From a virus, in the IMG/VR virus record IMGVR_UViG_3300033153_002870, positions 1-24,414 of that record: 24,414 bases of DNA; one strand, 5' to 3'. Of this stretch, positions 12,958 through 21,014 are shown in pieces. The notes beneath the pieces are model-generated. The model was not told where the DNA came from and did no database searches. It saw nothing but the letters and a program-made list of their open reading frames with translations. How positions within the stretch are numbered: position 1 is the stretch's first letter; the number at the start of each line of letters is the position of its first letter. A program made the position numbers and the translations under genes.

Positions 12958-15330
12958 TCATGCTCCAGTTTTTGTATTTTGTTTCTGTAAATCATTTTGA
13001 TTAAAAGCTCTTGAATCTTCCATCTCTAAATCCATTTGATGTTTTTGATTAGCTACATCTTCCTGTACAAGTTCTCTTTCTCTTTGCTCAGAACCAGCGT
13101 AGGAATTTGATTCTTGTCTATCTATTTGTTTTGATAGATGATCAAACTCTTTATCTTCTTTAGCTTCTGCACGCTTAGTTCCATCTTGAGTTCTCAGGAA
13201 TTCTTGAGCTATAACATCTGTTTCCTCTTCAAGTTTGGCTGCTTGTGCATTTTTATATCTTGCATTTGCTAGATTTTCTTCAGCTTCACTTTCAATATTT
13301 TGAGAAGTTCTACTATCTCTTTCTTCAATTTTACTATCTTCAGATTCAATATCTTTAGCTAACTTAGCAATTTCCATTTTAATTTTCTGATTTGTAAGCT
13401 GTGCATTTTCTAATTGCATTTGTTGAATTTGTTGTTCCATAGGATCAGGCTCAGGTTCAAATGTTTTTATTTGTTCTTCCAAGTCTGGTTCTTTCCATAG
13501 TTTAGCCATTTTACCATAAATGATTTTTTGCAATCCAGGATCCATTGATGCTGCATTTGTTTGCATAAGCATATTAAGCTTTTCTGCTTTTTCATTATCT
13601 TTCTCTGGTGTACTAACATCAACCATAAGGTCATATTCTCCAGATATATCTTCTCTTTTAATTGTCACATATTCTTTATTTGTAATTCTTACAACTTCCT
13701 CTTCAGGCATAAAGATCTGGTTCATAGATATAGTCTTTGCTCCAAGGTCTTTAAACAGCTCTGAGAGTCTTCTAAGCAATGATAGCTCACGTTTACTTGT
13801 GGCATCTAACGCAGAGCGTATTCCAGTAGCTACAGAACCTAAAGCTTGTGAACCAATTCCTTGCGAGAATGATTTTGTACCCGAATAGGATTCTGCTTCA
13901 TTATTATTTATAGCTATCATATCAAATACTGTTTTAGGTACAGCATCTATTGATTGCTTATAGATACTGGTTCTTGGATCCATACCATGTCTAAACATAA
14001 CTGTTTTACCACTTCTATGATTATCACGTTGTGATGGTCCAGCAAAGAATTGTTCATCAATGTATTCTTGACCAACAGCAATATCAGATGTTATATCTAA
14101 TGCAGCTCTTGTCATCTTACCAATAGTTTCTTGATTATCTATAAGGAGTTCTCCATCTGGTTCTCCATATATCTCATTCTTAACTGGCATATATTTTGCA
14201 AAGCTAAATGGTAATCCTTTAAATGGGAATGGATTTTCTTCCATTCTTACCATTTGTTTTCCTACCCATGTAGCAACGATAGATACTTTTTCTCCAGTAT
14301 CATGTATATCCCAATATCCCCAATACTCATATGCTCTTAGTTTTTTTCTAGGCTTATCATCAAATTCAAAATGTGTTTCATCTTCATTTGTGTCATTATA
14401 ATATTCTCTTGCATCTGAGTTTCTTGATACTCGTACTTTGCTTAGATTCTTATATATTCCAGATTCATATACTGTTTTTTTACCAGTAGTTTCATCAACT
14501 TCAACAGTTTTTTCATATTTTTGCTTAGATAGTGTACTCATGTCTGTTTCATATTCATGAATTATAAAGTTAAGATCTTCTACTTTACCATTTGCAGTTG
14601 GATCCAATATTACATTTCTGTTATTACATACTTCATATGTAGGTTTATTCTCAACGAGGAATGTTTCTTCAACATCCAACATCTCAGAACCCGTCTGCAT
14701 AGGTTGACCACTCTGTATCATAGCTTGTGCTTGTTCAGGAGATAGTTTTCCAAGCTCAACAGCTTTTTGCATAATCATTAGTGATTCTTCTGGTGAAGCA
14801 TATATTGGAAATTCTTTTTGAACTATTCTAGTATCTTCTTCTGCATACCATCCAGTTTTAACTATAACAGTACCTTCATCAACATCTGTACGAACAATGT
14901 CACCGACAAGTTCTACCTTATCGATTTTAACTGTCCATTGATAATTCAACAGAAGCTGGTTCTGTTCTGCTCCATCTGCATCTTCAAATGTTCTAGGATT
15001 AACTTCAAACATATTTGCAGTATTAAGGAATGGTTCTTCAAGGGCTGGATACTTCCATTCTGCTTGCTTTCTTATAAGCTTAGGTCTAACTTTACTTTTA
15101 CCTTTAGGTGAAGCAACAACTGCACCACCATCTAGATTTAATTCCCATCTGTCTAATTTGTTTATAATTAGTGCATGGTCATCTTGTGCACTCTGATAAT
15201 CTTTGTATAGATCATTAAACGTAGGTTCGTTTTTCCATGAAGTAAGTTTCCATGAGGTATTAACCTCTTCCACACCTACATCAGATTCAGTATAGTTCTC
15301 ATTTTGAACTTTATCTTTATATTCTTCCAC
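12958..15330 (-). CDS. Portal protein, N4 gp59-like (790 aa)
   Basis: It forms the dodecameric ring at the packaging vertex. Recognisable segments are KLIRKQAEWKYPALEEPF (about 84-101), then LLLNYQWTVKIDKVELVGDI (126-145) with DEGTVIVKTGWY (151-162), and the core signature SYSGTKSFSQGIGSQALGS (481-499) with SALDATSKRELSLLRRLSEL (506-525) and a following EEEVVRITNKEYVTIKRED. The length fits N4-like portals, about 760 residues. The last 155 residues (about 635-790) are a long Glu/Gln/Lys coiled coil that reaches into the capsid or the DNA core in such portals. The start is GTG, with AAAAAAGGAAAGTTAATC upstream, a rare non-ATG start here. It follows a 93-aa gene by 30 bases. Confidence 0.92.
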   Translation of the reverse strand: MEEYKDKVQNENYTESDVGVEEVNTSWKLTSWKNEPTFNDLYKDYQSAQDDHALIINKLDRWELNLDGGAVVASPKGKSKVRPKLIRKQAEWKYPALEEPFLNTANMFEVNPRTFEDADGAEQNQLLLNYQWTVKIDKVELVGDIVRTDVDEGTVIVKTGWYAEEDTRIVQKEFPIYASPEESLMIMQKAVELGKLSPEQAQAMIQSGQPMQTGSEMLDVEETFLVENKPTYEVCNNRNVILDPTANGKVEDLNFIIHEYETDMSTLSKQKYEKTVEVDETTGKKTVYESGIYKNLSKVRVSRNSDAREYYNDTNEDETHFEFDDKPRKKLRAYEYWGYWDIHDTGEKVSIVATWVGKQMVRMEENPFPFKGLPFSFAKYMPVKNEIYGEPDGELLIDNQETIGKMTRAALDITSDIAVGQEYIDEQFFAGPSQRDNHRSGKTVMFRHGMDPRTSIYKQSIDAVPKTVFDMIAINNNEAESYSGTKSFSQGIGSQALGSVATGIRSALDATSKRELSLLRRLSELFKDLGAKTISMNQIFMPEEEVVRITNKEYVTIKREDISGEYDLMVDVSTPEKDNEKAEKLNMLMQTNAASMDPGLQKIIYGKMAKLWKEPDLEEQIKTFEPEPDPMEQQIQQMQLENAQLTNQKIKMEIAKLAKDIESEDSKIEERDSRTSQNIESEAEENLANARYKNAQAAKLEEETDVIAQEFLRTQDGTKRAEAKEDKEFDHLSKQIDRQESNSYAGSEQRERELVQEDVANQKHQMDLEMEDSRAFNQNDLQKQNTKTGA

Positions 15331-15360
15331 GATTAACTTTCCTTTTTTCTAACTATATTC

Positions 15361-15642
15361 TTATCTTCTTGAACCACAACCACTTGTAGCTTTTGCAGCT
15401 CTATTTCTAGCAGCTTCAACTTTAGGATTAGCACCATGAGTATCATCTCTTTTAGGTCTATCTTGTTCTCTAGGTCTGTCCTCTGGCTCTGGACTTCTAT
15501 ATATTTTTTGATCTATTGGATATGGATTACTTTCAACTTTGTTTCCAAATATTCTATCTAATTCAAGATATAAGCCTCTTGCTTCATCGAGACTCATTAT
15601 TTTTGAATCTTCTCCCATAGTTATTGTTAAATCTATTCTCAT
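15361..15642 (-). CDS. Small hydrophilic protein upstream of the portal (93 aa)
   Basis: The N-terminal half has an LTITMGEDSKIMSLDEARGL strand-helix pattern (about 5-24). The 'I.MSLDEA..LY..L..IFG' motif occurs in small phage proteins encoded beside portal or tail genes. The second half, about residues 45-93, is disordered and rich in Arg, Asp, Pro and Glu, ending in SGCGSRR. There is no membrane segment. The ATG has TTAAGGATATAT upstream, just after a probable promoter, so it leads the portal transcript. The function is unknown. Confidence 0.75.
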   Translation of the reverse strand: MRIDLTITMGEDSKIMSLDEARGLYLELDRIFGNKVESNPYPIDQKIYRSPEPEDRPREQDRPKRDDTHGANPKVEAARNRAAKATSGCGSRR

Positions 15643-15663
15643 ATATATCCTTAAATTTTTATT

Positions 15664-15672
15664 ATTATATCA
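15664..15672 (-). promoter_or_regulatory. Probable extended -10 promoter for the portal transcript
   Basis: The minus strand reads ATATGATATAATAATA, with TGA before the perfect hexamer TATAAT (15669-15664). CTGTCA, four of six bases like a -35 box, lies 17 bases upstream. Transcription would start near 15657, leaving a very short leader before the ATG at 15642. The 54-base gap holds nothing else. Confidence 0.55.
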
Positions 15673-15696
15673 TATTTTTTATAATTGACAGCTACA

Positions 15697-16032
15697 CTAA
15701 TCGTTACGAGCTGTTATTTTCTTATAATCTAATTTATATTCTGCAATTACATAATTCATTTCAGTTATTACGCTATCATTTAAATATACAAGTAATCTAT
15801 ATATTCCAAAGAGATATTGTGTTTGAGTTTTACCTAGAAGAAAAGTTAAACTCAACTCATCTCCACTTTTCATAAGCGTATCCGTTGCTATTACTTTTCC
15901 TTTTGTATCGATTAATTTATATGTTGCAATTTCATTTGCTTTCCATATAGATTCATCATCTTTAACTAAAGACTTAGTAAAGCTTTCACCTTGATATTCT
16001 ACAGATGTTCCAGTTTTTTTAGCATATGCCAT
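15697..16032 (-). CDS. Small beta-rich virion protein (111 aa)
   Basis: The sequence alternates as a beta sandwich: TSVEYQGESFTKSLV, then ATYKLIDTKGKVIATDTLM, LSLTFLLGKTQTQYLFGIYR, LLVYLNDSVITEMNYVIA and a final YKLDYKKI. This layout resembles small Ig-like phage proteins in the appendage region that recur next to beta-helix proteins; no named family is claimed. The start (GAGGA nine bases upstream) lies within the end of the 91-aa gene, overlapping it by 14 bases in another frame, so the two are translated together. Collar or appendage role by position only. Confidence 0.75.
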   Translation of the reverse strand: MAYAKKTGTSVEYQGESFTKSLVKDDESIWKANEIATYKLIDTKGKVIATDTLMKSGDELSLTFLLGKTQTQYLFGIYRLLVYLNDSVITEMNYVIAEYKLDYKKITARND

Positions 16033-16294
16033 TTAGATTTTCCTCATCTTCTATTTTTATGTTTTCTTCATTCTTTTCAATAATCGCAACTGATTCAGTA
16101 TCATTTAGTATTATATCACTTTTTGTATCAGATAACATTATACTAGGTTCTTCCTTGAGTCCAACAAACTCACCATTTATTGTTATATCTCCACCCATAG
16201 TTAAACAGTTAGTGGCAGACATGTGTTCTCGAATAGTATAAGATCCTATAAGTGGAGAAGCACATACAACTAGTTCTCTTAGAGTCATACTCAT
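16019..16294 (-). CDS. Small protein coupled to the beta-helix gene (91 aa)
   Basis: The protein has a short first segment with LRELVVCASPLIGSYTIREH (about 5-24), then a beta-like stretch, then an acidic tail with VAIIEKNEENIKIEDEENL. No signal peptide or membrane helix is visible. I do not recognise it. Its ATG overlaps the TGA stop of the 906-aa gene (ATGA), with GAGG seven bases upstream, and its end overlaps the next gene. The tight coupling argues that it is real and made with its neighbours. The codons are normal for the region. Confidence 0.65.
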   Translation of the reverse strand: MSMTLRELVVCASPLIGSYTIREHMSATNCLTMGGDITINGEFVGLKEEPSIMLSDTKSDIILNDTESVAIIEKNEENIKIEDEENLNGIC

Positions 16295-19011
16295 GGTGCA
16301 ACCTCATCTAGAACCAGAGCTGGTATTTCTGATATATCAACTATGATATTATCTATCTTAGTTTCCTGTTCAGGAGTTAATCCAGATGCAACAGTTAACT
16401 CTCTTGTTAAGTATGTCCATACATCCGTAGATATTGAATTTAAATTTACAGTATTGTCTATTACTGTTGAACCATTTGAATTATCAGTAACATTAGATAG
16501 TCCGCAAATCTTTATTGTTCCATTCACACATGAATCATCAATTACTACAGAACCAGTGTTCTCAATATTAATTATATCATTTACATGATCAGAATTTGTA
16601 ACTAACATTTCACCTTTAAAGTCTCTAAATGCTATATTGCTTGCAATTCCAGAATTCATTGATATTGTTGATCCATTAATGCCAGCTACACAAGAATACA
16701 TTAATATTTCATTTGTAGAATTTACAACAACTTCACCATGTAGTTTGCAGCTATCAAAGTTTCCACTTAGCATGAATCCATCTTCAAGCATACATTTTTC
16801 TGCCATTATGGAATCTGTATATGTTCCAGATAGTGAACAATTATAAAATTTAGATTTCTTAACATCTTGTCCATTTAGATTTATACGTACCAATCCAATA
16901 CCATGAACATTCATTCCTTTTAAATTTCCTGGAACAGTTATATCACCAGATGCATATATCTTTTTTATACCAGTTAGTTCTGCCATATCTTTTGAATCAT
17001 TTACATTATCAAATGGATTTCCTTGTGAGCCATCACCATTTACTATTGCATCAGTATCTACATATATTGCTTTTTCTAGATATGATACATCTGCTTTCCA
17101 ATTATCTTTATTTGTATAGCTATCGAGTCCATTATGTAAATCTGATTCACTAAGTCCACCAGTAGATGAACCTTCTATATTCAATACATTATCATATCCA
17201 AGATCATCAAATGCACCAAGTGCATTATACTCTACAACATTACCAGATTCTGATACGAATTTACGAGTTGTTGCACTAAGACTTACACCATATCCATCTG
17301 AACTCATAATGACTGTATCTCTCATTTTTATTCCACCACTAGTCTCAGTTGTGTTTATTTGAATTGCTGTTTCTCCAGCATCTCCTGCTGTACAATCATA
17401 TATTTCTCCATGAGAAACATCACCTTCTATTTTTATTGCATATCCAGATACTCCATGAAATTTACATGAATGGATCAGTGGATGATGTGCTGACATATAT
17501 GTACCGTTTTCACAGTCTTCAAACCATAAGTTTTCAAGAAGAGTGAATGCTCCAGTTGAATGAACACCGTGTCCATCTATAGTTGTATTTTGAATTCTAA
17601 ATCCACTAAACTCTGTACCTCTTGCATTAGTTACACAAGTATCTTCTAGCGTATCCTGTACAACAAGCACATCTCTTCCAGGTCCACGTATAAATAAATA
17701 ATCTTTAGTAACACTAATTTGTTCTGTTATTGTAGTAACTCCATTTGGATCTCCAGGAACTATCATTATAGTATCGTGATTTGCGTTTTCAGCAGTATCA
17801 TGTGATTTTGCAAATGTTTTGAATGCTCTATCTGGGTGATCTCCATCCCATATATCATTTCCAGAATATGGATTCCAATATATAATCTTGCCAGTTCCAG
17901 TATGATGTGGACGCAAGTGTTCAATTATAGTTGTTAGGTTCATAATTTCTGATCCATCTACAAGTGTATTTATTACATAGCAATCATTTGAACTATTGTC
18001 AATTAATGAACCTGTTCCAGATGTACTAATTGTACCATTGACACATGTATCCTCTATGACTATAGAACCAGCTGAACAACCTATTCCTATCTTGCTTTCA
18101 CCAGTAATATTTTGAATATTTAATATTCCACTCCATTCTGTCATTATTAGATCTTGACCAGTTCCACCAGCATTTATGATTGGTATATTATTAATATCAT
18201 GCATTTTACAATTTGTAAATGATGCATCCTTGTCGCCACTAAGGTTTATTGTTCCATCAAAAGCACTATGAAATATGAACCCATTGAAATAGTCAATGTC
18301 ACCAATTATTGAATCATGAATCTCACAATCATCATCAAGTGTACCACTTATTTGAAATGTTGTGAATATTGTATTGTGACATGTAGCCCCTGGTTCTATT
18401 GTTATTTGTGCAATAGCATGTGATACTCCACGAAGATAAAATCCACTTACGTCATCGCCTATTCCTAGCCCATATGGACTCTTGAATAGTATCTCATCTA
18501 TACCTTCACGATTCGCTATTGTAATGGCATCTTGAAGCGTTAAACATGGGTATCTGTTTGTACCAATAGGAAATACTGTACCAGAAAATCCATTATTGTT
18601 ATCAACAGTAACATGACCTCCAAAACTTGCGGCTTGCAATGATGTTGAATCTTGAAGTCCAGCAGAGTTTGAAGTGTTTACACCAACTTGATTTTTAACT
18701 ACTTTATCGGCAACATTTGAGTTTCCACCAACGATATTTACATTGTATAGTCCATCTTCAAATGTAACAGTATAATTGTTTACAATAGTTACAACTTGTG
18801 CAAGTGTTACACCAGCAACTGTTACAGGAGGATTATGTTCATGCATATGCATATATGCCATACCTGCTTCATCATCTTGCTTATCATGCATTGCATATCT
18901 AAAATCTGTAAGATCTAATTGACGAATTTCAACGGGAACCGATTGAATTAGTAGCATTTCATCTTTAGGAACATTAATATTGAGAGTACCCCAATCCATA
19001 CTTATATTCAT
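16291..19011 (-). CDS. Large beta-helix appendage or tailspike-like protein with duplicated module (906 aa)
   Basis: Residues 1-125 resemble a conserved phage attachment region; the clearest part is TVTFEDGLYNVNIVGGNSNV (81-100), with a following NQVGVNTSNSAGLQ. Residues about 145-350 and 650-856 are two copies of one module, each ending in a closely similar strand pair: SIVIEDTCVNGTISTSG (316-332) and SVVIDDSCVNGTIKICG (821-837), both followed by DNS. Between them, about 378-610, is a pectate-lyase-like right-handed beta-helix opening with YWNPYSGNDIWDGDHPDRAF. The C-terminus has a VWTYLTRELT module (864-873) and GLTPEQETKID, also common in phage appendage proteins. Binding or cutting of surface polysaccharide is likely; I see no certain catalytic site. 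The start has AAAGGGAATATAA upstream. Confidence 0.85.
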   Translation of the reverse strand: MNISMDWGTLNINVPKDEMLLIQSVPVEIRQLDLTDFRYAMHDKQDDEAGMAYMHMHEHNPPVTVAGVTLAQVVTIVNNYTVTFEDGLYNVNIVGGNSNVADKVVKNQVGVNTSNSAGLQDSTSLQAASFGGHVTVDNNNGFSGTVFPIGTNRYPCLTLQDAITIANREGIDEILFKSPYGLGIGDDVSGFYLRGVSHAIAQITIEPGATCHNTIFTTFQISGTLDDDCEIHDSIIGDIDYFNGFIFHSAFDGTINLSGDKDASFTNCKMHDINNIPIINAGGTGQDLIMTEWSGILNIQNITGESKIGIGCSAGSIVIEDTCVNGTISTSGTGSLIDNSSNDCYVINTLVDGSEIMNLTTIIEHLRPHHTGTGKIIYWNPYSGNDIWDGDHPDRAFKTFAKSHDTAENANHDTIMIVPGDPNGVTTITEQISVTKDYLFIRGPGRDVLVVQDTLEDTCVTNARGTEFSGFRIQNTTIDGHGVHSTGAFTLLENLWFEDCENGTYMSAHHPLIHSCKFHGVSGYAIKIEGDVSHGEIYDCTAGDAGETAIQINTTETSGGIKMRDTVIMSSDGYGVSLSATTRKFVSESGNVVEYNALGAFDDLGYDNVLNIEGSSTGGLSESDLHNGLDSYTNKDNWKADVSYLEKAIYVDTDAIVNGDGSQGNPFDNVNDSKDMAELTGIKKIYASGDITVPGNLKGMNVHGIGLVRINLNGQDVKKSKFYNCSLSGTYTDSIMAEKCMLEDGFMLSGNFDSCKLHGEVVVNSTNEILMYSCVAGINGSTISMNSGIASNIAFRDFKGEMLVTNSDHVNDIINIENTGSVVIDDSCVNGTIKICGLSNVTDNSNGSTVIDNTVNLNSISTDVWTYLTRELTVASGLTPEQETKIDNIIVDISEIPALVLDEVAP

Positions 19012-19023
19012 TTATATTCCCTT

Positions 19024-19221
19024 TTATGATGTAGAACCAGATCCCATACTTTTGGCAAACAGTATGCTCACTTGTTGTTGCATAGTATCTATTCTTATAT
19101 TTTGTTGAGCAATTATACCATCTTTACGTTTATTGTCTTCTTTCATTGTCATTATCTCATCTCTAACAGATTTTAATCCATCAGACAATGTATGAAAGTT
19201 TCGTTGTGTAAGTTGATCCAT
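19024..19221 (-). CDS. Small conserved coiled-coil protein (65 aa)
   Basis: A short helix-forming protein: MDQLTQRNFHTLSDGLKSVR, then a heptad-like run (IIAQQNIRIDTMQQQVSILF, about 36-55) and a SMGSGSTS end. Small proteins of this pattern ('LNQR....L.DGV..L.. ... QQVS.L.A.SMGSG') occur beside virion appendage genes in several phages, so this is a genuine gene despite its size. The role is unknown; a trimerising adaptor or a chaperone is plausible. The start has AATAAAGGAATAAA upstream. It is nine bases after the 563-aa gene and 12 bases before the 906-aa gene. Confidence 0.75.
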   Translation of the reverse strand: MDQLTQRNFHTLSDGLKSVRDEIMTMKEDNKRKDGIIAQQNIRIDTMQQQVSILFAKSMGSGSTS

Positions 19222-19230
19222 TTTATTCCT

Positions 19231-20922
19231 TTATTCGTCAGATATCATATATAGTGTCAATGTTAATCCAGTTGATGAACTAATAGTAGCTCCCACTGGT
19301 TCTGTCTTGTAGAACGGTGATATAGATGCATATCTAGCTCTACCAAGTATTGGTTGATCAGAACTCAAAGATCTAGTATCACTTACTTGTCCATTAACAT
19401 CGGTAAGTACTTTATTTATAATTACTGTTCCTTCAGTAAGCCCACCACCAGTATCAGCATAAATGTATACCATTGCATTTTGAATAATTGCTTTTGTATC
19501 TTTATCTCTTACTGTAATAGTTGTTGTCACTTGTCCAGCAACTACATCAACTGTACCAGTTCCAGCATTTGCTATACTTGGAACGGATGCTCCTGTTTGA
19601 ACATTTATTGTTAATACTTCACCATTATTGACACTTACTAATATTGTTTCATTTCCAGTTGGAGCTACACCTACATCTGTACCAGTAGAACCTGTAACAT
19701 GATCTGATTCATAATTATCCCAGTTATACGATACTGTATTTACTGTTCCTAAGTCAGCACCATAGTTGCTTCCATCTGAGTTAAATGTACACTTGGTTAC
19801 ACTATTTAAATTACTAACCAATAATCCTGATACTCCTATAGGTTTATCAAATGTACAACTAGTGAATGTTGATCCAAGCTGAGATACTAATTCTTGTGTT
19901 CTAAATGTTACACCTACTTGTGTACTATTGCTTCCATATAAAAATGTTCCTAGATTTGTAAAAACACATCCAGTATGATTTGTTGTAGCACTATCGTTTA
20001 CTGTAAATTTATATTTTGCAACAGCACTAATATTTTTTATTGATATGTTTGTCCAATTTAGAACAGATGACGCATGATTAACTATACCTTGATTAAAGTT
20101 AGTTCCAACTTTTGGATCATCGGCTATAACTATTGCTTTATCAGAGTCTTCAAAATATACTGCTGTGGCTGCTGTACCAAAAGTCATAAGACCTCTTGCT
20201 TTGTACCCATCCTCTGTATATTTTAATAGATTGAATCTGTCTGCTGCTGTATTATCTACTATAGCATAACCTTCAAATGTAGCTGGAGTTGTAGCATCAC
20301 CAATTGTATATTCTTGTTCACATCTTCCATATCTAATTGCTTGAACAGCATTTGGATTTCCTCTTGCTTGTGCAGTAGCAGCGATAGCAATACCAACCAT
20401 AGTAGTTGTAGTTGGAGTACCAACAGATGTATCTGGTGTGATTGTTGGATCAACAGCATATGTTGCCCATCCACCTTCTGGAGCTGGTGCTCTATCGGAA
20501 CCTGATACATAGTGTACATCAAATACTCCTAAATCATCTCCTACTAATACTGAGACACCAGCTTCTGCTGTACCTGGAGTTCCCCCATATATATTTAATG
20601 ATGTTGGAGCTGCCCATAAACTATGGATAACTACTGCTCCATCAGTAGGAACAGTAAACGCTGCTGTATGAACATACATAATAGTACCTGGTCCAGATGC
20701 TCCAGATCCATCACCATCTTTAGTATACTGTGCAGAAGTACAAGAGTTAGCTGCTTCACCAGTATTTATCATGTTCTCTGTGTACCATAGGTTTAGATCA
20801 TCAACCATAGAACCCGCTGTATCCCATCCACCATCAGAACTTTCATCCCAAGTACCTGTATCATAGTTTAAATCACCAGTGGCTATTGTAGTTAAATCGT
20901 TTGAGTATGCTGGAGCTGCCAT
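19231..20922 (-). CDS. Virion structural protein with beta-helix and C-terminal beta domain (563 aa)
   Basis: The N-terminal 230 residues are low-charge, Thr/Gly/Ala-rich beta sequence (MAAPAYSNDLTTIATGDL onward). Residues about 240-410 have regular strand repeats with Cys at turns (GCVFTNLGTFLYGSN, SCTFDKPIGVSGLLV, KCTFNSDGSNYGADL), consistent with a right-handed beta-helix. The C-terminal domain, about 465-563, resembles a transthyretin or carboxypeptidase-regulatory-like fold: TTTITVRDKDTKAIIQNAMV, VLTDVNGQVSDTRSL and LTLTLYMISDE. This C-terminal block recurs in phage structural proteins that I recognise but cannot name further. The start has AAAGGAACCAGCAT upstream. Its place beside the 580-aa and 906-aa proteins suggests an appendage or tail structure. 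Confidence 0.8.
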   Translation of the reverse strand: MAAPAYSNDLTTIATGDLNYDTGTWDESSDGGWDTAGSMVDDLNLWYTENMINTGEAANSCTSAQYTKDGDGSGASGPGTIMYVHTAAFTVPTDGAVVIHSLWAAPTSLNIYGGTPGTAEAGVSVLVGDDLGVFDVHYVSGSDRAPAPEGGWATYAVDPTITPDTSVGTPTTTTMVGIAIAATAQARGNPNAVQAIRYGRCEQEYTIGDATTPATFEGYAIVDNTAADRFNLLKYTEDGYKARGLMTFGTAATAVYFEDSDKAIVIADDPKVGTNFNQGIVNHASSVLNWTNISIKNISAVAKYKFTVNDSATTNHTGCVFTNLGTFLYGSNSTQVGVTFRTQELVSQLGSTFTSCTFDKPIGVSGLLVSNLNSVTKCTFNSDGSNYGADLGTVNTVSYNWDNYESDHVTGSTGTDVGVAPTGNETILVSVNNGEVLTINVQTGASVPSIANAGTGTVDVVAGQVTTTITVRDKDTKAIIQNAMVYIYADTGGGLTEGTVIINKVLTDVNGQVSDTRSLSSDQPILGRARYASISPFYKTEPVGATISSSTGLTLTLYMISDE

Positions 20923-20953
20923 ATGCTGGTTCCTTTAATTATATTTAAGTTTA

Positions 20954-20962
20954 ATTATACCA
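20954..20962 (-). promoter_or_regulatory. Probable extended -10 promoter for the 563-aa gene
   Basis: The minus strand reads GGTGGTATAATTAAAC, with TGG before a perfect TATAAT (20959-20954). The TGG is also part of the second arm of the TTCG-loop hairpin at 20960-20973, so the hairpin and the promoter overlap. Transcription would start near 20947, giving a leader of about 25 bases. Confidence 0.5.
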
Positions 20963-20973
20963 CCCGAAGGTGG
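20960..20973 (-). terminator. TTCG-tetraloop hairpin downstream of the 580-aa-class gene
   Basis: On the minus strand, CCACC, loop TTCG, GGTGG form a 5-bp GC stem closed by the very stable C(UUCG)G loop. The flanks are also partly complementary (TTATAATG against TATAATTAA). The bases after the stem are AT-rich but not a T-run, so it is an imperfect terminator, or a stabilising 3' end. It lies 42 bases after the stop at 21015. Confidence 0.45.
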
Positions 20974-20986
20974 CATTATAAGCTTA

Positions 20987-21006
20987 AATTACACTTTTGT
21001 GTAATT
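20987..21006 (-). other. Perfect 8-bp hairpin after the stop codon of the gene at 21015
   Basis: AATTACAC, loop AAAA, GTGTAATT on the minus strand is a perfect 8-bp palindrome nine bases after the TAA stop. It is followed 13 bases later by the TTCG hairpin. The pair of stems may mark the end of the upstream transcript. On its own it is AT-rich and only moderately stable. Confidence 0.5.
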
Positions 21007-21014
21007 ATGACTGA

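Noticed and set aside
12957-12995. Earlier ATG adding 13 residues to the Gln-rich protein
   Set aside because: It lies within the portal gene without a ribosome binding site; the ATG at 12956 has GGAG at good spacing.
20259-20522. Leu/Gln-rich 87-codon frame, and a similar 86-codon frame at 21416-21676
   Set aside because: Both are alternative-frame readings of Thr/Ala/Gly-rich structural genes and have no independent start signal.
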